From the NCBI GenBank assembly GCA_948562205.1, contig CAOYAN010000003.1:15736-79735 (forward strand): a stretch of 64,000 nt of DNA, read 5' to 3'. A program made the translations under genes and the position numbers. Positions within the stretch are counted from its first letter, which is position 1. Every line of letters begins with the position of its first letter. Of the stretch, positions 8,391-17,282 are shown in pieces. The notes under the pieces were generated by a model. The model was given only the letters and a program-made list of their open reading frames with translations. It was not told the DNA's origin and ran no database searches. This DNA is from an uncultured Clostridia bacterium (lineage in GTDB: Bacteria > Bacillota > Clostridia > TANB77 > CAG-465).

Positions 8391-9073
8391 TAGATTTACC
8401 AATAAGTGATAGGCCCTATGAAAAATTGGAACTACAGGGGCCTGCTAATATGACAAATTCTGAGCTTTTAGCAATAATAATAAAAACTGGAACAACAAAA
8501 CTAAATTGTTTGCAGATTGCACAAAATATATTAAAAGGAAAAAAAGATGAGCTAAATATGTCAGACTTAGAATATTTAACAAGTCTTTCAATGCAAGAGC
8601 TACAAAAATTTGAGGGTATAGGTAGAGTAAAAGCTATTCAAATTCAAGCAGTAATAGAGTTATCTAAGAGAATATCAGATATGTATATAGTAAAAAAAGA
8701 GAAAATTATATCTCCATCTGCTGTATATAAATTACTTATAAATGAATATCTTGGGCAAAGGCAAGAATGTCTTAAGACTATACTTTTAAATAAGCAAAAC
8801 AATGTTATATCAATTGTTACTAATGCTATTGGCGGAAATGATAGGATAAATGTTGGAATAAAAGAACTTTTTACAGAACCAATTAAACAGATGGCTTCAT
8901 CTATTATTCTTGTTCATAACCATCCTAGTGGAAGTCTTGTTCCAAGTAAACAAGATATTAGATTTACAAAACATATAAATGAATATTCAAATATTTTTGA
9001 AATAAAACTACTAGATCATATAATAATTGCAAATAATAACTATATTAGTATGAAAGAAGAAAAATATTTTTAA
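8375..9073 (+). CDS. radC: RadC-family JAMM/MPN protein
   Basis: A 232-aa protein of normal RadC length. The N-terminal third holds a helix-hairpin-helix-like region (LQKFEGIGRVKAIQIQA), and the C-terminal JAMM domain has HNHPSG with His181 and His183 and then Asp194 (SKQD), the zinc ligands. RadC was once called a DNA-repair protein; its true role remains unsettled. The start overlaps the end of the DUF4321 gene, and mreB follows 17 bp later, the conserved radC-mreBCD order of Firmicutes. Confidence 0.95.
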   Translation: MDKSIIDLPISDRPYEKLELQGPANMTNSELLAIIIKTGTTKLNCLQIAQNILKGKKDELNMSDLEYLTSLSMQELQKFEGIGRVKAIQIQAVIELSKRISDMYIVKKEKIISPSAVYKLLINEYLGQRQECLKTILLNKQNNVISIVTNAIGGNDRINVGIKELFTEPIKQMASSIILVHNHPSGSLVPSKQDIRFTKHINEYSNIFEIKLLDHIIIANNNYISMKEEKYF

Positions 9074-9090
9074 ATAAAGGTGGGGGAAAA

Positions 9091-10107
9091 ATGGGATTTA
9101 TATCAAAAGACATAGGAATAGATTTAGGAACATCTAATATAAGAATACATGTTAGGGGAAAAGGAATAGTTCTTTGTGAACCTACAGTTGTAGCTATAAA
9201 CAAAATAACAGGAGAGGTACTTGCAGTTGGAAATCAAGCAAAGGAAATGCTTGGAAGAACACCTGAAAATATTATTGCTCTAAAGCCATTAAAAGATGGA
9301 GTTATAGCTGATTTTGGAGCTACTAAAATGCTAATACAGACTCTTATTTCTAGAGTTATACCAAAAAGTTTATTTTCTAAGCCTAGAATTGTAATATCAA
9401 TTCCATCAGATATTACTGATGTTGAAGAAAGAGCAGTTGAAAGTGTTGCGTACAAGGCTGGAAAAGATGTATATCTTATGGAAGAAGTTATGGCTGCAGC
9501 TATTGGTGCAGGAATTCAAGTTGAACAACCAGAAGGATCAATGATAATAGATATTGGTGGTGGAACTAGTGAGATGGCAGTTTTATCTCTTGGTGGTATT
9601 GTTGTATCCAATTCTATTAAAGTTGCAGGAGATAAATTAGATAGAGATATAGTAGATTATATTAAAGAAAAATTTAATGTAATAATTGGTGAGGGGGAAG
9701 CAGAAGAAGTTAAAAAACAAATTGGAGCTGCCACTTCTGCTATGACTGAAGAAAAAGTAAATATAAAAGGTAGAAATTTAAGCTCAGGTCTACCTGAGAC
9801 TATAACTGTTACAACAGAGGACATAAGACTTGCAATGAGTGATTCCCTAAATGAGATAATGAGAACTATAAAACTTACACTAGAGAAAACACCACCAGAG
9901 CTAGCATCAGACATTATGGCAAAGGGAATTGTACTGTCTGGTGCATGCTCTCAAATTAAAAACTTAGATAGATTTATTAGTAATGAGACAGGAATGCCTG
10001 TATATATTGCTGAAAGTCCTAGTGAATGTGTAGTACGTGGTGTTGGTATGTCACTAGATAGTATTGAAGTGCTAAAAAAAGCAGTAAAAACTAAAAAAGA
10101 TAATTAG
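9091..10107 (+). CDS. mreB: Rod-shape actin homologue MreB
   Basis: A 338-aa actin-like ATPase. Visible actin-fold motifs are DIGIDLGTSNIRIH (phosphate 1), IDIGGGTSEMAVLSLGGIV (phosphate 2) and GIVLSGACSQIKNLD (adenosine). It polymerises under the membrane and directs elongation-specific wall synthesis with MreC, MreD, RodA and PBP2. The phosphate-1 motif reads GTSN where most MreB proteins have GTAN. An AAGGTGGGGG ribosome site precedes the ATG. First gene of the contiguous mreBCD-mrdA set. Confidence 0.97.
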   Translation: MGFISKDIGIDLGTSNIRIHVRGKGIVLCEPTVVAINKITGEVLAVGNQAKEMLGRTPENIIALKPLKDGVIADFGATKMLIQTLISRVIPKSLFSKPRIVISIPSDITDVEERAVESVAYKAGKDVYLMEEVMAAAIGAGIQVEQPEGSMIIDIGGGTSEMAVLSLGGIVVSNSIKVAGDKLDRDIVDYIKEKFNVIIGEGEAEEVKKQIGAATSAMTEEKVNIKGRNLSSGLPETITVTTEDIRLAMSDSLNEIMRTIKLTLEKTPPELASDIMAKGIVLSGACSQIKNLDRFISNETGMPVYIAESPSECVVRGVGMSLDSIEVLKKAVKTKKDN

Positions 10108-10115
10108 GAGAAATG

Positions 10116-10961
10116 ATGAATTATAGATATAATTTTAATGATGAAAAAAATGATAATAAAAAAAGAATAATTTTTGTAGTACTATTTTTTATTTTTATGG
10201 TTATGTTTGTTGCGTTTTTCTTTAGAAATAGTTCAAATGTAATTATAAATAAAGTATCAACAATAATCTCTAAACCTATATCCTTTATATATGATATTTG
10301 TACTGGAACTAGTTTAAAAATTAGTAAAGCTTTAGAAGATCCAGAAAGTGTACTTGCTGAAAATGAAAGACTAAAGAGCGAAAATGAGGAATTAAAACTA
10401 AGAGATCTAGAGAGCAAAAGAATACTAGATGAAAATGTATCTTTAAAAAATATGCTAGGTATTAGTAAAGAATATCAGCACTTTAATATAAAACTTGGAA
10501 ATGTAATATTTAGGGAACATGATAATTGGACTAAAACTTTTACTATTAATTTAGGATCTAGAGATGGTATTAAATTAAACCAAGCAGTTGTTCATAAAGA
10601 TGGACTTGTAGGATATATATCAGCAGTAAATACAGATACAAGTATCGTTACAACAATTCTTGATCCAACATCTTCTGTAAGTGTCATTGTAAGTACTATA
10701 AATGAGCCTGCAATACTAAAAGGCGATTTAGAACAAAAATCAGATAATAAACTAAAGCTTACATATATACCACTAGATACAGATATATCAGTATCAGATA
10801 TATTATATACATCAGGACTTGGTTCTATGTATCCTAGTTCAATTCCAGTAGGAAAGATAGTAGAGGTAGTAAACAAAAAAAATGATGTTAATAGGTATGC
10901 AATCGTAGAACCAAACGTTGATATTAGACAAATTTTAGAAGTTGGAGTAATTGTAGATTGA
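10116..10961 (+). CDS. mreC: Rod-shape protein MreC
   Basis: A 281-aa protein with a short cytoplasmic N-terminus, one TM (about residues 15-35), a coiled coil (about 75-110, ENERLKSENEELK) and the beta-barrel extracellular domain (GSRDGIKLNQAVV, GLVGYISAV, LDPTSSVSVIV, YTSGLGSMYP). Two ATGs stand in tandem at 10113 and 10116; the GGAG at 10107-10110 is better spaced for 10116. It links MreB to PBP2 on the outside of the membrane. Its stop overlaps the start of mreD. Confidence 0.95.
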   Translation: MNYRYNFNDEKNDNKKRIIFVVLFFIFMVMFVAFFFRNSSNVIINKVSTIISKPISFIYDICTGTSLKISKALEDPESVLAENERLKSENEELKLRDLESKRILDENVSLKNMLGISKEYQHFNIKLGNVIFREHDNWTKTFTINLGSRDGIKLNQAVVHKDGLVGYISAVNTDTSIVTTILDPTSSVSVIVSTINEPAILKGDLEQKSDNKLKLTYIPLDTDISVSDILYTSGLGSMYPSSIPVGKIVEVVNKKNDVNRYAIVEPNVDIRQILEVGVIVD

Positions 10962-11509
10962 GATGGGATGATGAAATATTGAAAAATACATTAAAAACAA
11001 TATATATTTTTTTTATAATTGTAGTTATATATCTACTACAATTATTTGTTATAAATAATCATACTTTGTTTGGTACAAAACCAAACCTTATACTTATTTG
11101 TGTTATTGTTGTAAGTTTATGGTTTGGACTATATACTGGTTCTATATTTTCTTTTTTAATTGGTGTTTTAACAGACATTTTATTTGGTAATGGGTATGGA
11201 ATATTTACGATATCTTATACAATAACTGGTATGGTAATAGGGTACTTAAATTCTAACTATAGAAAAGAAAATAAACTGTCTTTAGTATATGTTACATTAA
11301 TTGCTGTTGTAATATTTGAGTTTATACAATATATTGCATATACAGTTATAATGGGTGCATATAGTAGTATATTTTATCTTTTATGGCAAATGTTTATGAG
11401 CTCTATACTAAATATAGTAATTGTATATATTATTTACGAACTTATATATAAAATTGCAAAATCTGTAGATAATGAAAATGATATTTTTGAGATAAAGGGG
11501 AGGTATTAA
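10958..11509 (+). CDS. mreD: Rod-shape membrane protein MreD
   Basis: A 183-aa protein with five or six predicted membrane segments and the KPNLILICVIVVSLWFG stretch typical of MreD. There is no in-frame ATG near the start: the best initiation is TTG at 10958, overlapping the mreC stop, with GGAG ten bases upstream; TTG 10979 is a weaker alternative. The last base of its TAA is the first base of the PBP2 ATG, so mreD and mrdA are coupled. Confidence 0.9.
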   Translation: MRWDDEILKNTLKTIYIFFIIVVIYLLQLFVINNHTLFGTKPNLILICVIVVSLWFGLYTGSIFSFLIGVLTDILFGNGYGIFTISYTITGMVIGYLNSNYRKENKLSLVYVTLIAVVIFEFIQYIAYTVIMGAYSSIFYLLWQMFMSSILNIVIVYIIYELIYKIAKSVDNENDIFEIKGRY

Positions 11510-13623
11510 TGTTAAAAAAAATCTATGAAAAAATAATGGAGTTTTTAAACAATAGAGAACTTATACTCTCTATTATAATCCTTTTTATCTCTTGTATATT
11601 TATATTTCAGCTGTTTAATCTTCAAATATTAGAAGGCTCTACTTATAGGGAACAAGCCGAAAAAAGAATGGTAAGGACTGAAAAAGTATTTGCTTCTCGT
11701 GGAGAAATATATGATAGAAATGGTATTGTACTTGCTACAAATAAGCTATCATATAATATTGAATTATATAGAGTTAAAGTAGAAGTAGAAGAACAAAATA
11801 GGGCTATTGAAAAACTTATTAATATTTTAGAAGAAAATGGAGATAAAATATATTCTACTTTCCCTATAAGTGAAGATTTTACATCTTTTAATTTTTCTAG
11901 TGTAGAAAAAGAAAAAAAGTGGAAAGAAGAGATGAATATTGATACATCTTTTACATTTGATGAAGTAATTGATTATTATATAGAAAGGTATGATCTATCA
12001 AATATAAATGATAGAAACATGCAAATAAAAATAATTGAAGTAAAATATGAGGGGAATTTAAATGGATATTCACTTTTTAATAGTGCACTAATTGCAAAAG
12101 ATGTATCGGAAAAGTCTGTTGCAAGAATAGAAGAGTCTAAAAATGAACTTTATGGTGTAAATATTGTATCAGTTCCAAAAAGGTATTATCCAAATGGTAC
12201 AACTGCAGCTCACGTTATTGGATATGTTAGTAAGATAAATTCAGATGAGTATTCAAAGAAAAAAGATGATGGATATACATTAAATAGTGTAATTGGTAAA
12301 TCTGGTGTTGAAGAATCTTTTGAAAGTTATTTAAAAGGAGTAGATGGTGAAAAGAAAGTTGTAACTGATTCTAGAGGAAATATATCATCTGAAAGTGATA
12401 GTAAAAATGTAATATCTGGAAATGATGTTACTTTAACAATTGATTATAGACTTCAAACAGTTGCAGAAAAATCATTACTTGATACTATAAATAGACTAAG
12501 AAATGGAGAAATAACAGGTACACCTATTGAAGACACTAATGCAGGTGCTGTTGTAGTACTTGATGTTCAAACTGGTGAGGTACTTGCTATGGCAAGCTAT
12601 CCTACATATGAGATAAATGATTTTGTTGGAGGAATTTCGACTGAAAATTGGAATAAAATTAAAGATGATACTACAAATCCCATGTTAAATAGGGCTATAT
12701 CTGGTATATATTCGCCTGGTTCTACATTTAAGATGTTAGTTGGTATTGCAGGTGTAAAATCTGGAATTATTTCACCAGATGAAATATATACAGATCCAGG
12801 AATATATCCTTATGGTTATCATCCAAAATGTTGGCTATATACATATAGGCCTGGGGCAACTCATGGAGACATAAACCTTGCAGGAGCTATAAAAGGTTCT
12901 TGTAATTGCTATTTTTATGATGTGGGTAGGAGAATTGGTATTGATGAAATTGTAAATACTGCAAAATTATTTGGTCTTGGCAAAAAGACTGGTATAGAAC
13001 TTAGTCAAGAATCAAATGGCGTAATTGCAGGAGAAAATAAACCAGAGAGTGGATGGTATTTAGGAGATACATTATCTGCTGCGATTGGTCAGTCATATAA
13101 TGCATATACACCAATACAGCTTGCAAATTATATTTCAGCAATTGCAAATGGTGGAAAATTAAATAAGGTGTCAATTATTAAAAAAGTTGAGAATGAAGAT
13201 GAAGAAACCATACCATTAAGAGAGTTAGTTGAGTATACCAAAAACTTTACAGGAGTTGATTTTGAAGCAAAAGATATTGGACTAGATACAAATACTATAA
13301 ATCATGTAAAAGAGGGAATGCTATCTGTTACAAGTGAGACTGGTGGTACAGCAAGTTCAATATTTTTAGGAAGTAGTATACAAGTTGGTGGTAAAACTGG
13401 AACAGCTCAGGTAACTAGTGGATCAGAAAATGGTATATTTGTTGGATTTGCTCCATATGATAATCCTAAAATTGCAGTTGTTGCTATAATCGAACATGGT
13501 GAAGAAGGACTATATACTGCTCATGTTGTAAAAGCTATAACAGATGAGTATTTTAATATGTCAACAGAAGATAAGCAAAATGAAAAAGTACAAAATGTTT
13601 TAGATAAAAATGTAAGTTTTTAG
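11509..13623 (+). CDS. mrdA: Penicillin-binding protein 2 (elongasome transpeptidase)
   Basis: A 704-aa class B PBP. One TM lies at about residues 17-37, then the dimerisation/pedestal domain (ASRGEIYDRNGIVLATN, YYPNGTTAAHVIGYV), then the transpeptidase domain with all three catalytic motifs: SxxK at Ser405-Lys408 (SPGSTFK), SxN at Ser464-Asn466 and KTG at 629-631. It cross-links peptidoglycan during sidewall growth and is the last gene of the mreBCD-mrdA operon. ATG 11509 overlaps the mreD stop. A terminator follows. Confidence 0.95.
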   Translation: MLKKIYEKIMEFLNNRELILSIIILFISCIFIFQLFNLQILEGSTYREQAEKRMVRTEKVFASRGEIYDRNGIVLATNKLSYNIELYRVKVEVEEQNRAIEKLINILEENGDKIYSTFPISEDFTSFNFSSVEKEKKWKEEMNIDTSFTFDEVIDYYIERYDLSNINDRNMQIKIIEVKYEGNLNGYSLFNSALIAKDVSEKSVARIEESKNELYGVNIVSVPKRYYPNGTTAAHVIGYVSKINSDEYSKKKDDGYTLNSVIGKSGVEESFESYLKGVDGEKKVVTDSRGNISSESDSKNVISGNDVTLTIDYRLQTVAEKSLLDTINRLRNGEITGTPIEDTNAGAVVVLDVQTGEVLAMASYPTYEINDFVGGISTENWNKIKDDTTNPMLNRAISGIYSPGSTFKMLVGIAGVKSGIISPDEIYTDPGIYPYGYHPKCWLYTYRPGATHGDINLAGAIKGSCNCYFYDVGRRIGIDEIVNTAKLFGLGKKTGIELSQESNGVIAGENKPESGWYLGDTLSAAIGQSYNAYTPIQLANYISAIANGGKLNKVSIIKKVENEDEETIPLRELVEYTKNFTGVDFEAKDIGLDTNTINHVKEGMLSVTSETGGTASSIFLGSSIQVGGKTGTAQVTSGSENGIFVGFAPYDNPKIAVVAIIEHGEEGLYTAHVVKAITDEYFNMSTEDKQNEKVQNVLDKNVSF

Positions 13624-13642
13624 AAATAGTATTAATTTATTT

Positions 13643-13680
13643 AAGAGTCAGGCTTTTTTCTGGCTCTTTTAAAATTTTTG
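13643..13680 (+). terminator. Terminator of the mre operon
   Basis: AAGAGTCAG/CTGGCTCTT stem with one G-U pair and an 8-base loop, followed by a T-rich tail. Confidence 0.75.
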
Positions 13681-13687
13681 TTTTTTC

Positions 13688-13716
13688 TTTACATCTTAAA
13701 TTATACATGATATAAT
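13688..13716 (+). promoter_or_regulatory. Promoter of the phosphohexomutase gene
   Basis: TTTACA (13688-13693), 17 bp, TATAAT (13711-13716). An in-frame ATG at 13715 lies inside the -10 box, so it cannot be the translation start. Confidence 0.85.
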
Positions 13717-13732
13717 GGTCACAGGTGATGTT

Positions 13733-15106
13733 ATGAATAAATATAGAATTGATACAAATATTAGTAAAAATATCTTTAGAGGGTATGATATAAGGGGAGT
13801 ATATGGCGATGATTTGACAGAAGATGTTGCATATACAGTAGGTCTTGCTTTTGGAAGTTATATCCAAGATAAAGGTTATACTAAATGTTTAGTTGGACAT
13901 GATAATAGGGGATCATCAATTCCACTATCTGATGCACTTTTAGAGGGAATAACAACTACTGGTGTAGATGTTGTATTTCTAGGTCTTGTTACAACTCCTA
14001 TGTATTATTTTGCTCAAAAACACCTTGATATAGCACCTGGTATAATGATTACTGCAAGTCATAATCCAAAAGAATATAATGGATTTAAAATGGCGTTTGA
14101 TGATTTTGGTAATGCATGTGGTAAAATGATACAAGATTTTAGAGAATTTACTTCTGCTTGTAAATTCTATTCTGGAAATGGTAGTATAGAAAATGTAGAT
14201 ATAAAAAATGATTACTTAGATTTAATTAAAAAATCTATAGATTTAGGTTCTAAGAAAATAAAAGTAGTAATTGATGCTGGGAATGGTACATCATCTATTA
14301 TTATAAAAGATGTATTTGATATGTTTGAAAATATTGAATATGTACCAATATTTTGTGATTCAGATCCAAACTTTCCAAATCATCATCCAGATCCTAGTGT
14401 TGAAAAAAATAATGAAGCTTTAAAGAAAAAAGTACTAGAAGTAGGTGCTGACCTTGGAATTGGTATTGATGGCGATGGAGATAGAGTAGGTATAATTGAT
14501 AATAATGGTAAAATGATTTTTGTTGATTTTTATGCAATTATTGTATGGCGTGATATTATGAGTAAAGTACAAAATAAAAAAGCATTATTTGATGTAAAAT
14601 GTACAAAATCTTTAGCAGATGAGGTAATAAAACTTGGTGGTATACCTGTATGTTATAGAACAGGTAACTCATATATGAAAGCCAAAATGAGAGAAGAAAA
14701 TTTTGCTTTTGGAAGTGAATTATCAGGCCATGTATGGTTTAATGATAAGTGGCCAAATATTGATGATGGTATATATGCAGGTCTAAGACTTATAGAAATT
14801 TTATCTAAGACAGGTAAAACTATAGATGAATTACTAGAGGGAATAAATAGATATCATTCTACACCTGAGATAATCATTAAATCTAGTGATGAAGAAAAAT
14901 TTAAAATCATAGATAAAATAAAAGATTATTGTATTAAAAAGGGATACAGTATAAATGATATAGATGGAGTAAGAGCTGAGTTTGATAATGGTTGGGCTTT
15001 AGTTAGAGCATCTAATACTGGACCTAATATTACAGCAAGATTTGAAGGTAAAACAGAAGAAGATATGAAAAATATTGAAGAAGAGTTTATGTCTCTTTTA
15101 AAATAA
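13733..15106 (+). CDS. Phosphomannomutase/phosphoglucomutase family protein
   Basis: A 457-aa alpha-D-phosphohexomutase. The start is ATG 13733, after AGGTGAT and downstream of the expected transcription start. Domain 1 has the phosphoserine loop TASHNPKEYNGFK, domain 2 the metal loop GIDGDGDRVG, domain 3 the sugar loop around GSELSGHVWF, and domain 4 the phosphate loop near RASNTGPNITARFE. It interconverts hexose-6-phosphate and hexose-1-phosphate, feeding nucleotide-sugar synthesis; as first gene of a polysaccharide locus this fits precursor supply. Whether mannose or glucose phosphate is preferred cannot be told. Confidence 0.93.
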   Translation: MNKYRIDTNISKNIFRGYDIRGVYGDDLTEDVAYTVGLAFGSYIQDKGYTKCLVGHDNRGSSIPLSDALLEGITTTGVDVVFLGLVTTPMYYFAQKHLDIAPGIMITASHNPKEYNGFKMAFDDFGNACGKMIQDFREFTSACKFYSGNGSIENVDIKNDYLDLIKKSIDLGSKKIKVVIDAGNGTSSIIIKDVFDMFENIEYVPIFCDSDPNFPNHHPDPSVEKNNEALKKKVLEVGADLGIGIDGDGDRVGIIDNNGKMIFVDFYAIIVWRDIMSKVQNKKALFDVKCTKSLADEVIKLGGIPVCYRTGNSYMKAKMREENFAFGSELSGHVWFNDKWPNIDDGIYAGLRLIEILSKTGKTIDELLEGINRYHSTPEIIIKSSDEEKFKIIDKIKDYCIKKGYSINDIDGVRAEFDNGWALVRASNTGPNITARFEGKTEEDMKNIEEEFMSLLK

Positions 15107-15116
15107 AATATGAATT

Positions 15117-15147
15117 AGAATTACTAGAAATAGTAGTTCTTTTTTTG
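15117..15147 (+). terminator. Rho-independent terminator
   Basis: A 10-bp stem (AGAATTACTA/TAGTAGTTCT) with a GAAA tetraloop is followed by seven T. Confidence 0.9.
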
Positions 15148-15208
15148 CGTTTTTAGATTTAAAATAAGATTATACTAGTTTATAAAAGCGTTGATATTAC
15201 TGAATTTG

Positions 15209-15236
15209 ACCATTTTGTAGGTATTGACAAAATGGT
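15209..15236. promoter_or_regulatory. 10-bp perfect inverted repeat, possible operator
   Basis: ACCATTTTGT/ACAAAATGGT with an 8-base spacer lies about 110 bp upstream of the dinD promoter and overlaps a TTGACA (15224-15229) with a TATAAT-like box downstream (15244-15249, spacing short). The 334-bp gap 15107-15440 holds the terminator, this repeat and the dinD promoter, and nothing else recognisable. Confidence 0.45.
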
Positions 15237-15348
15237 ATCTATATATAATATTAAAATAAATGAATATAAATTTATGTTGCAAAAAAACTTTTGTTTGAAA
15301 ATTTGTCGGAAATTGCGATGAAAAGTTCAAAAAATGTAGAAAAAAATC

Positions 15349-15377
15349 TTGTCAAAATTAAAATAGCCTTGTATAAT
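15349..15377 (+). promoter_or_regulatory. Promoter of dinD
   Basis: TTGTCA (15349-15354), 17 bp, TATAAT (15372-15377). No LexA-type GAACATATGTTC box is seen. Confidence 0.75.
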
Positions 15378-15440
15378 AGTTTTATCAAAAATTTTTGATT
15401 TCTATTGCAATGGAAAAAATAAAAGAGGAGATGATTTTTG

Positions 15441-16277
15441 ATGAATGAATTAGAAAAAGCTGAAGTATATGATAATAGTACTTTTGAAAATATAAAACAT
15501 ATAGATGAAAATGGAAATGAATATTGGTATGCAAGAGAACTTATGAAAACATTAAAATATTCTAAATGGGGTAATTTTGAGACTGTAATAAAAAAAGCAA
15601 TACAATCTTGCGAAAATAGCGGTATTACTGCATTTGAACATTTTGCCGACGTCGGGAAAACGATATGGATGCCTAAAGGTGCAAATAAAATAGTAAAAGA
15701 CTATAAATTAACTCGTTATGCATACTATTTAATTGCACAAAACGGAGATAGCAGAAAGAGGGTAATAGCACTAGCGCAAACATATTTTGCTATTCAAACC
15801 AGAAAACAGGAAATAAGTGAGAAAGAATATAGTAGTCTTACAGAAGATGAAAAAAGGCTATATCAGAGAAACTTGACTAGAAAAGGAAATTATTCGCTAA
15901 ATCAAGCAGCTAAAAATGCAGGTGTAAAAAACTTTGATAAATTTCATAATAGTGGTTACAGGGGATTATATAATGGAGAAACTGCAGATGATATAGCCAA
16001 AAGAAAAGGGTTAAGATATAGAGAAGATATTTTGGATAATATGGGAAGTGATGAGTTAATAGCTAATTTATTTAGAATATCTCAAACTGAACAGAAACTA
16101 AAAAGAGATAATACTAAAACAGAAAGTGAGGCAAATAAATCTCACTATGAAGTTGGAGCTAAGATAAGAAAAACGATAAAAGAGCTAGGTGGAACTATGC
16201 TAGAAGATTTACCTACACTTAGAAAAAGCTTAAAAGAAATAGAAAAAGAATGTAAAAATGAATTAAAAAATAAATAA
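15441..16277 (+). CDS. dinD: DinD-like DNA-damage-inducible protein
   Basis: A 278-aa protein resembling E. coli DinD: an N-terminal BRO-N-like domain (NGNEYWYARELMKTLKYSKW, KDYKLTRYAYYLIAQNGD, RKRVIALAQTYFAIQTRKQE), then a charged helical C-terminal half (YRGLYNGETADDIAKRKG, NMGSDELIANLFRISQTE). DinD inhibits RecA filament activity in E. coli. Start at ATG 15441 after GAGGAG. It has its own promoter and terminator, so it is a single-gene insert between the phosphohexomutase and the polysaccharide exporter. DinD homologues are scattered and often mobile; no LexA box is visible, so SOS control is unproven. Confidence 0.85.
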   Translation: MNELEKAEVYDNSTFENIKHIDENGNEYWYARELMKTLKYSKWGNFETVIKKAIQSCENSGITAFEHFADVGKTIWMPKGANKIVKDYKLTRYAYYLIAQNGDSRKRVIALAQTYFAIQTRKQEISEKEYSSLTEDEKRLYQRNLTRKGNYSLNQAAKNAGVKNFDKFHNSGYRGLYNGETADDIAKRKGLRYREDILDNMGSDELIANLFRISQTEQKLKRDNTKTESEANKSHYEVGAKIRKTIKELGGTMLEDLPTLRKSLKEIEKECKNELKNK

Positions 16278-16320
16278 AACTTATGTAACTTTTTAAATAG
16301 TGTATAATTAATATATAAAA

Positions 16321-16370
16321 TAACATGGATTTATAGAGCATTTTACAAATTCATGTTATTTATTTTTTTT
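16321..16370 (+). terminator. Rho-independent terminator after dinD
   Basis: A 12-bp stem (16321-16332 with 16347-16358, one G-U) is followed by TTTATTTTTTTT. Confidence 0.85.
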
Positions 16371-16381
16371 CTAAAAAAGCT

Positions 16382-16409
16382 TTGAAAAATCAAGAATGTA
16401 TGATATAAT
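16382..16409 (+). promoter_or_regulatory. Promoter of the polysaccharide export operon
   Basis: TTGAAA (16382-16387), 16 bp, TATAAT (16404-16409). The untranslated leader to 16498 is about 80 bases, with no clear structure. Confidence 0.6.
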
Positions 16410-16497
16410 TTGTGAAGGTGGTGATGCATTAAAAACACTGAAAAATAACTAAAAATAAGAGGAAAAATGGGATTTTTAAAAAGAAGAAGGAGAGATT

Positions 16498-17280
16498 ATG
16501 AAAATTGTTGATAAAATAAAAGAAATTTATAATTATAGACATATGTTATATACATTAGTAAAACAAGATATTAGAGGAAGATATAAAGGATCAGTACTAG
16601 GATTTTTATGGACATTATTAAATCCATTATTTATGTTACTTGTTTACTCAATTGTATTTTCAATTGTATTTAGAAATGATATAGAGAATTATCCAATATA
16701 CTTATTTATTTGTCTTATGCCATGGAACTGTTTCCAAAATAGTATATTTAATGGAACATCTTGTGTAAGTAATAATGCAAGCATATTAAAGAAAGTATAT
16801 TTTCCACGTGAGATACTTCCACTTGCAACAGTTATAAGTAATATTATAAACTATTTATTTAGTGCAGTAATTATATTTATAGCTTTACTTGTATCAGGTG
16901 TTGGAATATCATGGACAGCACTATTTTTACCAGTAATATTAATGGTACAAGCCATTTTTACTTTAGGAATAATATTTTTCTTAAGTTCAGTAAATGTATA
17001 TCTTAGAGATGTACAATATATGATGAATCCAATAATGATGATATGGATGTATGCAACACCAATACTTTATAGTGTATCAATGGTACCTGAAAAATACCAA
17101 AAAATATATATGTTAAATCCTATGACAAGACTTATGGTAGCATATCAAGATATTTTATATAATAAAACATTACCAGATTTAAAAAGTCTTGGAATAACAA
17201 TACTTATTGCTGTAGCAGTACTTGTTTTAGGATATTTAGCATTTTCTAAATTACAAAGACGTTTTGCAGAGGAGGTGTAG
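16498..17280 (+). CDS. ABC-2 polysaccharide export permease (TagG/Wzm-like)
   Basis: A 260-aa integral membrane protein with six hydrophobic segments. The N-terminal amphipathic stretch LVKQDIRGRYKGSVLGFLWTLLNPLF is the classic start of ABC-2 permeases for teichoic acids, O-antigens and capsules. Later motifs include KKVYFPREILPLATV and LNPMTRLMVAYQDILY. Together with the next gene it would export a lipid-linked glycan from the cytoplasmic side of the membrane. ATG 16498 follows GAAGGAG. The ATPase gene starts 2 bp after its stop. The nature of the glycan is not evident. Confidence 0.93.
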   Translation: MKIVDKIKEIYNYRHMLYTLVKQDIRGRYKGSVLGFLWTLLNPLFMLLVYSIVFSIVFRNDIENYPIYLFICLMPWNCFQNSIFNGTSCVSNNASILKKVYFPREILPLATVISNIINYLFSAVIIFIALLVSGVGISWTALFLPVILMVQAIFTLGIIFFLSSVNVYLRDVQYMMNPIMMIWMYATPILYSVSMVPEKYQKIYMLNPMTRLMVAYQDILYNKTLPDLKSLGITILIAVAVLVLGYLAFSKLQRRFAEEV

Positions 17281-17282
17281 AT

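Noticed and set aside
13715..13732. ATG 13715 as start of the phosphohexomutase.
   Set aside because: It lies in the -10 box of the gene's own promoter and so is not transcribed as a start codon.
15300..15440. LexA (SOS) box upstream of dinD.
   Set aside because: No GAACATATGTTC-like sequence was found near the promoter.
16281..16370. A tiny RNA from a TATAAT at 16303 to the terminator at 16370.
   Set aside because: No convincing -35 box; the product would be little more than the terminator hairpin of dinD.
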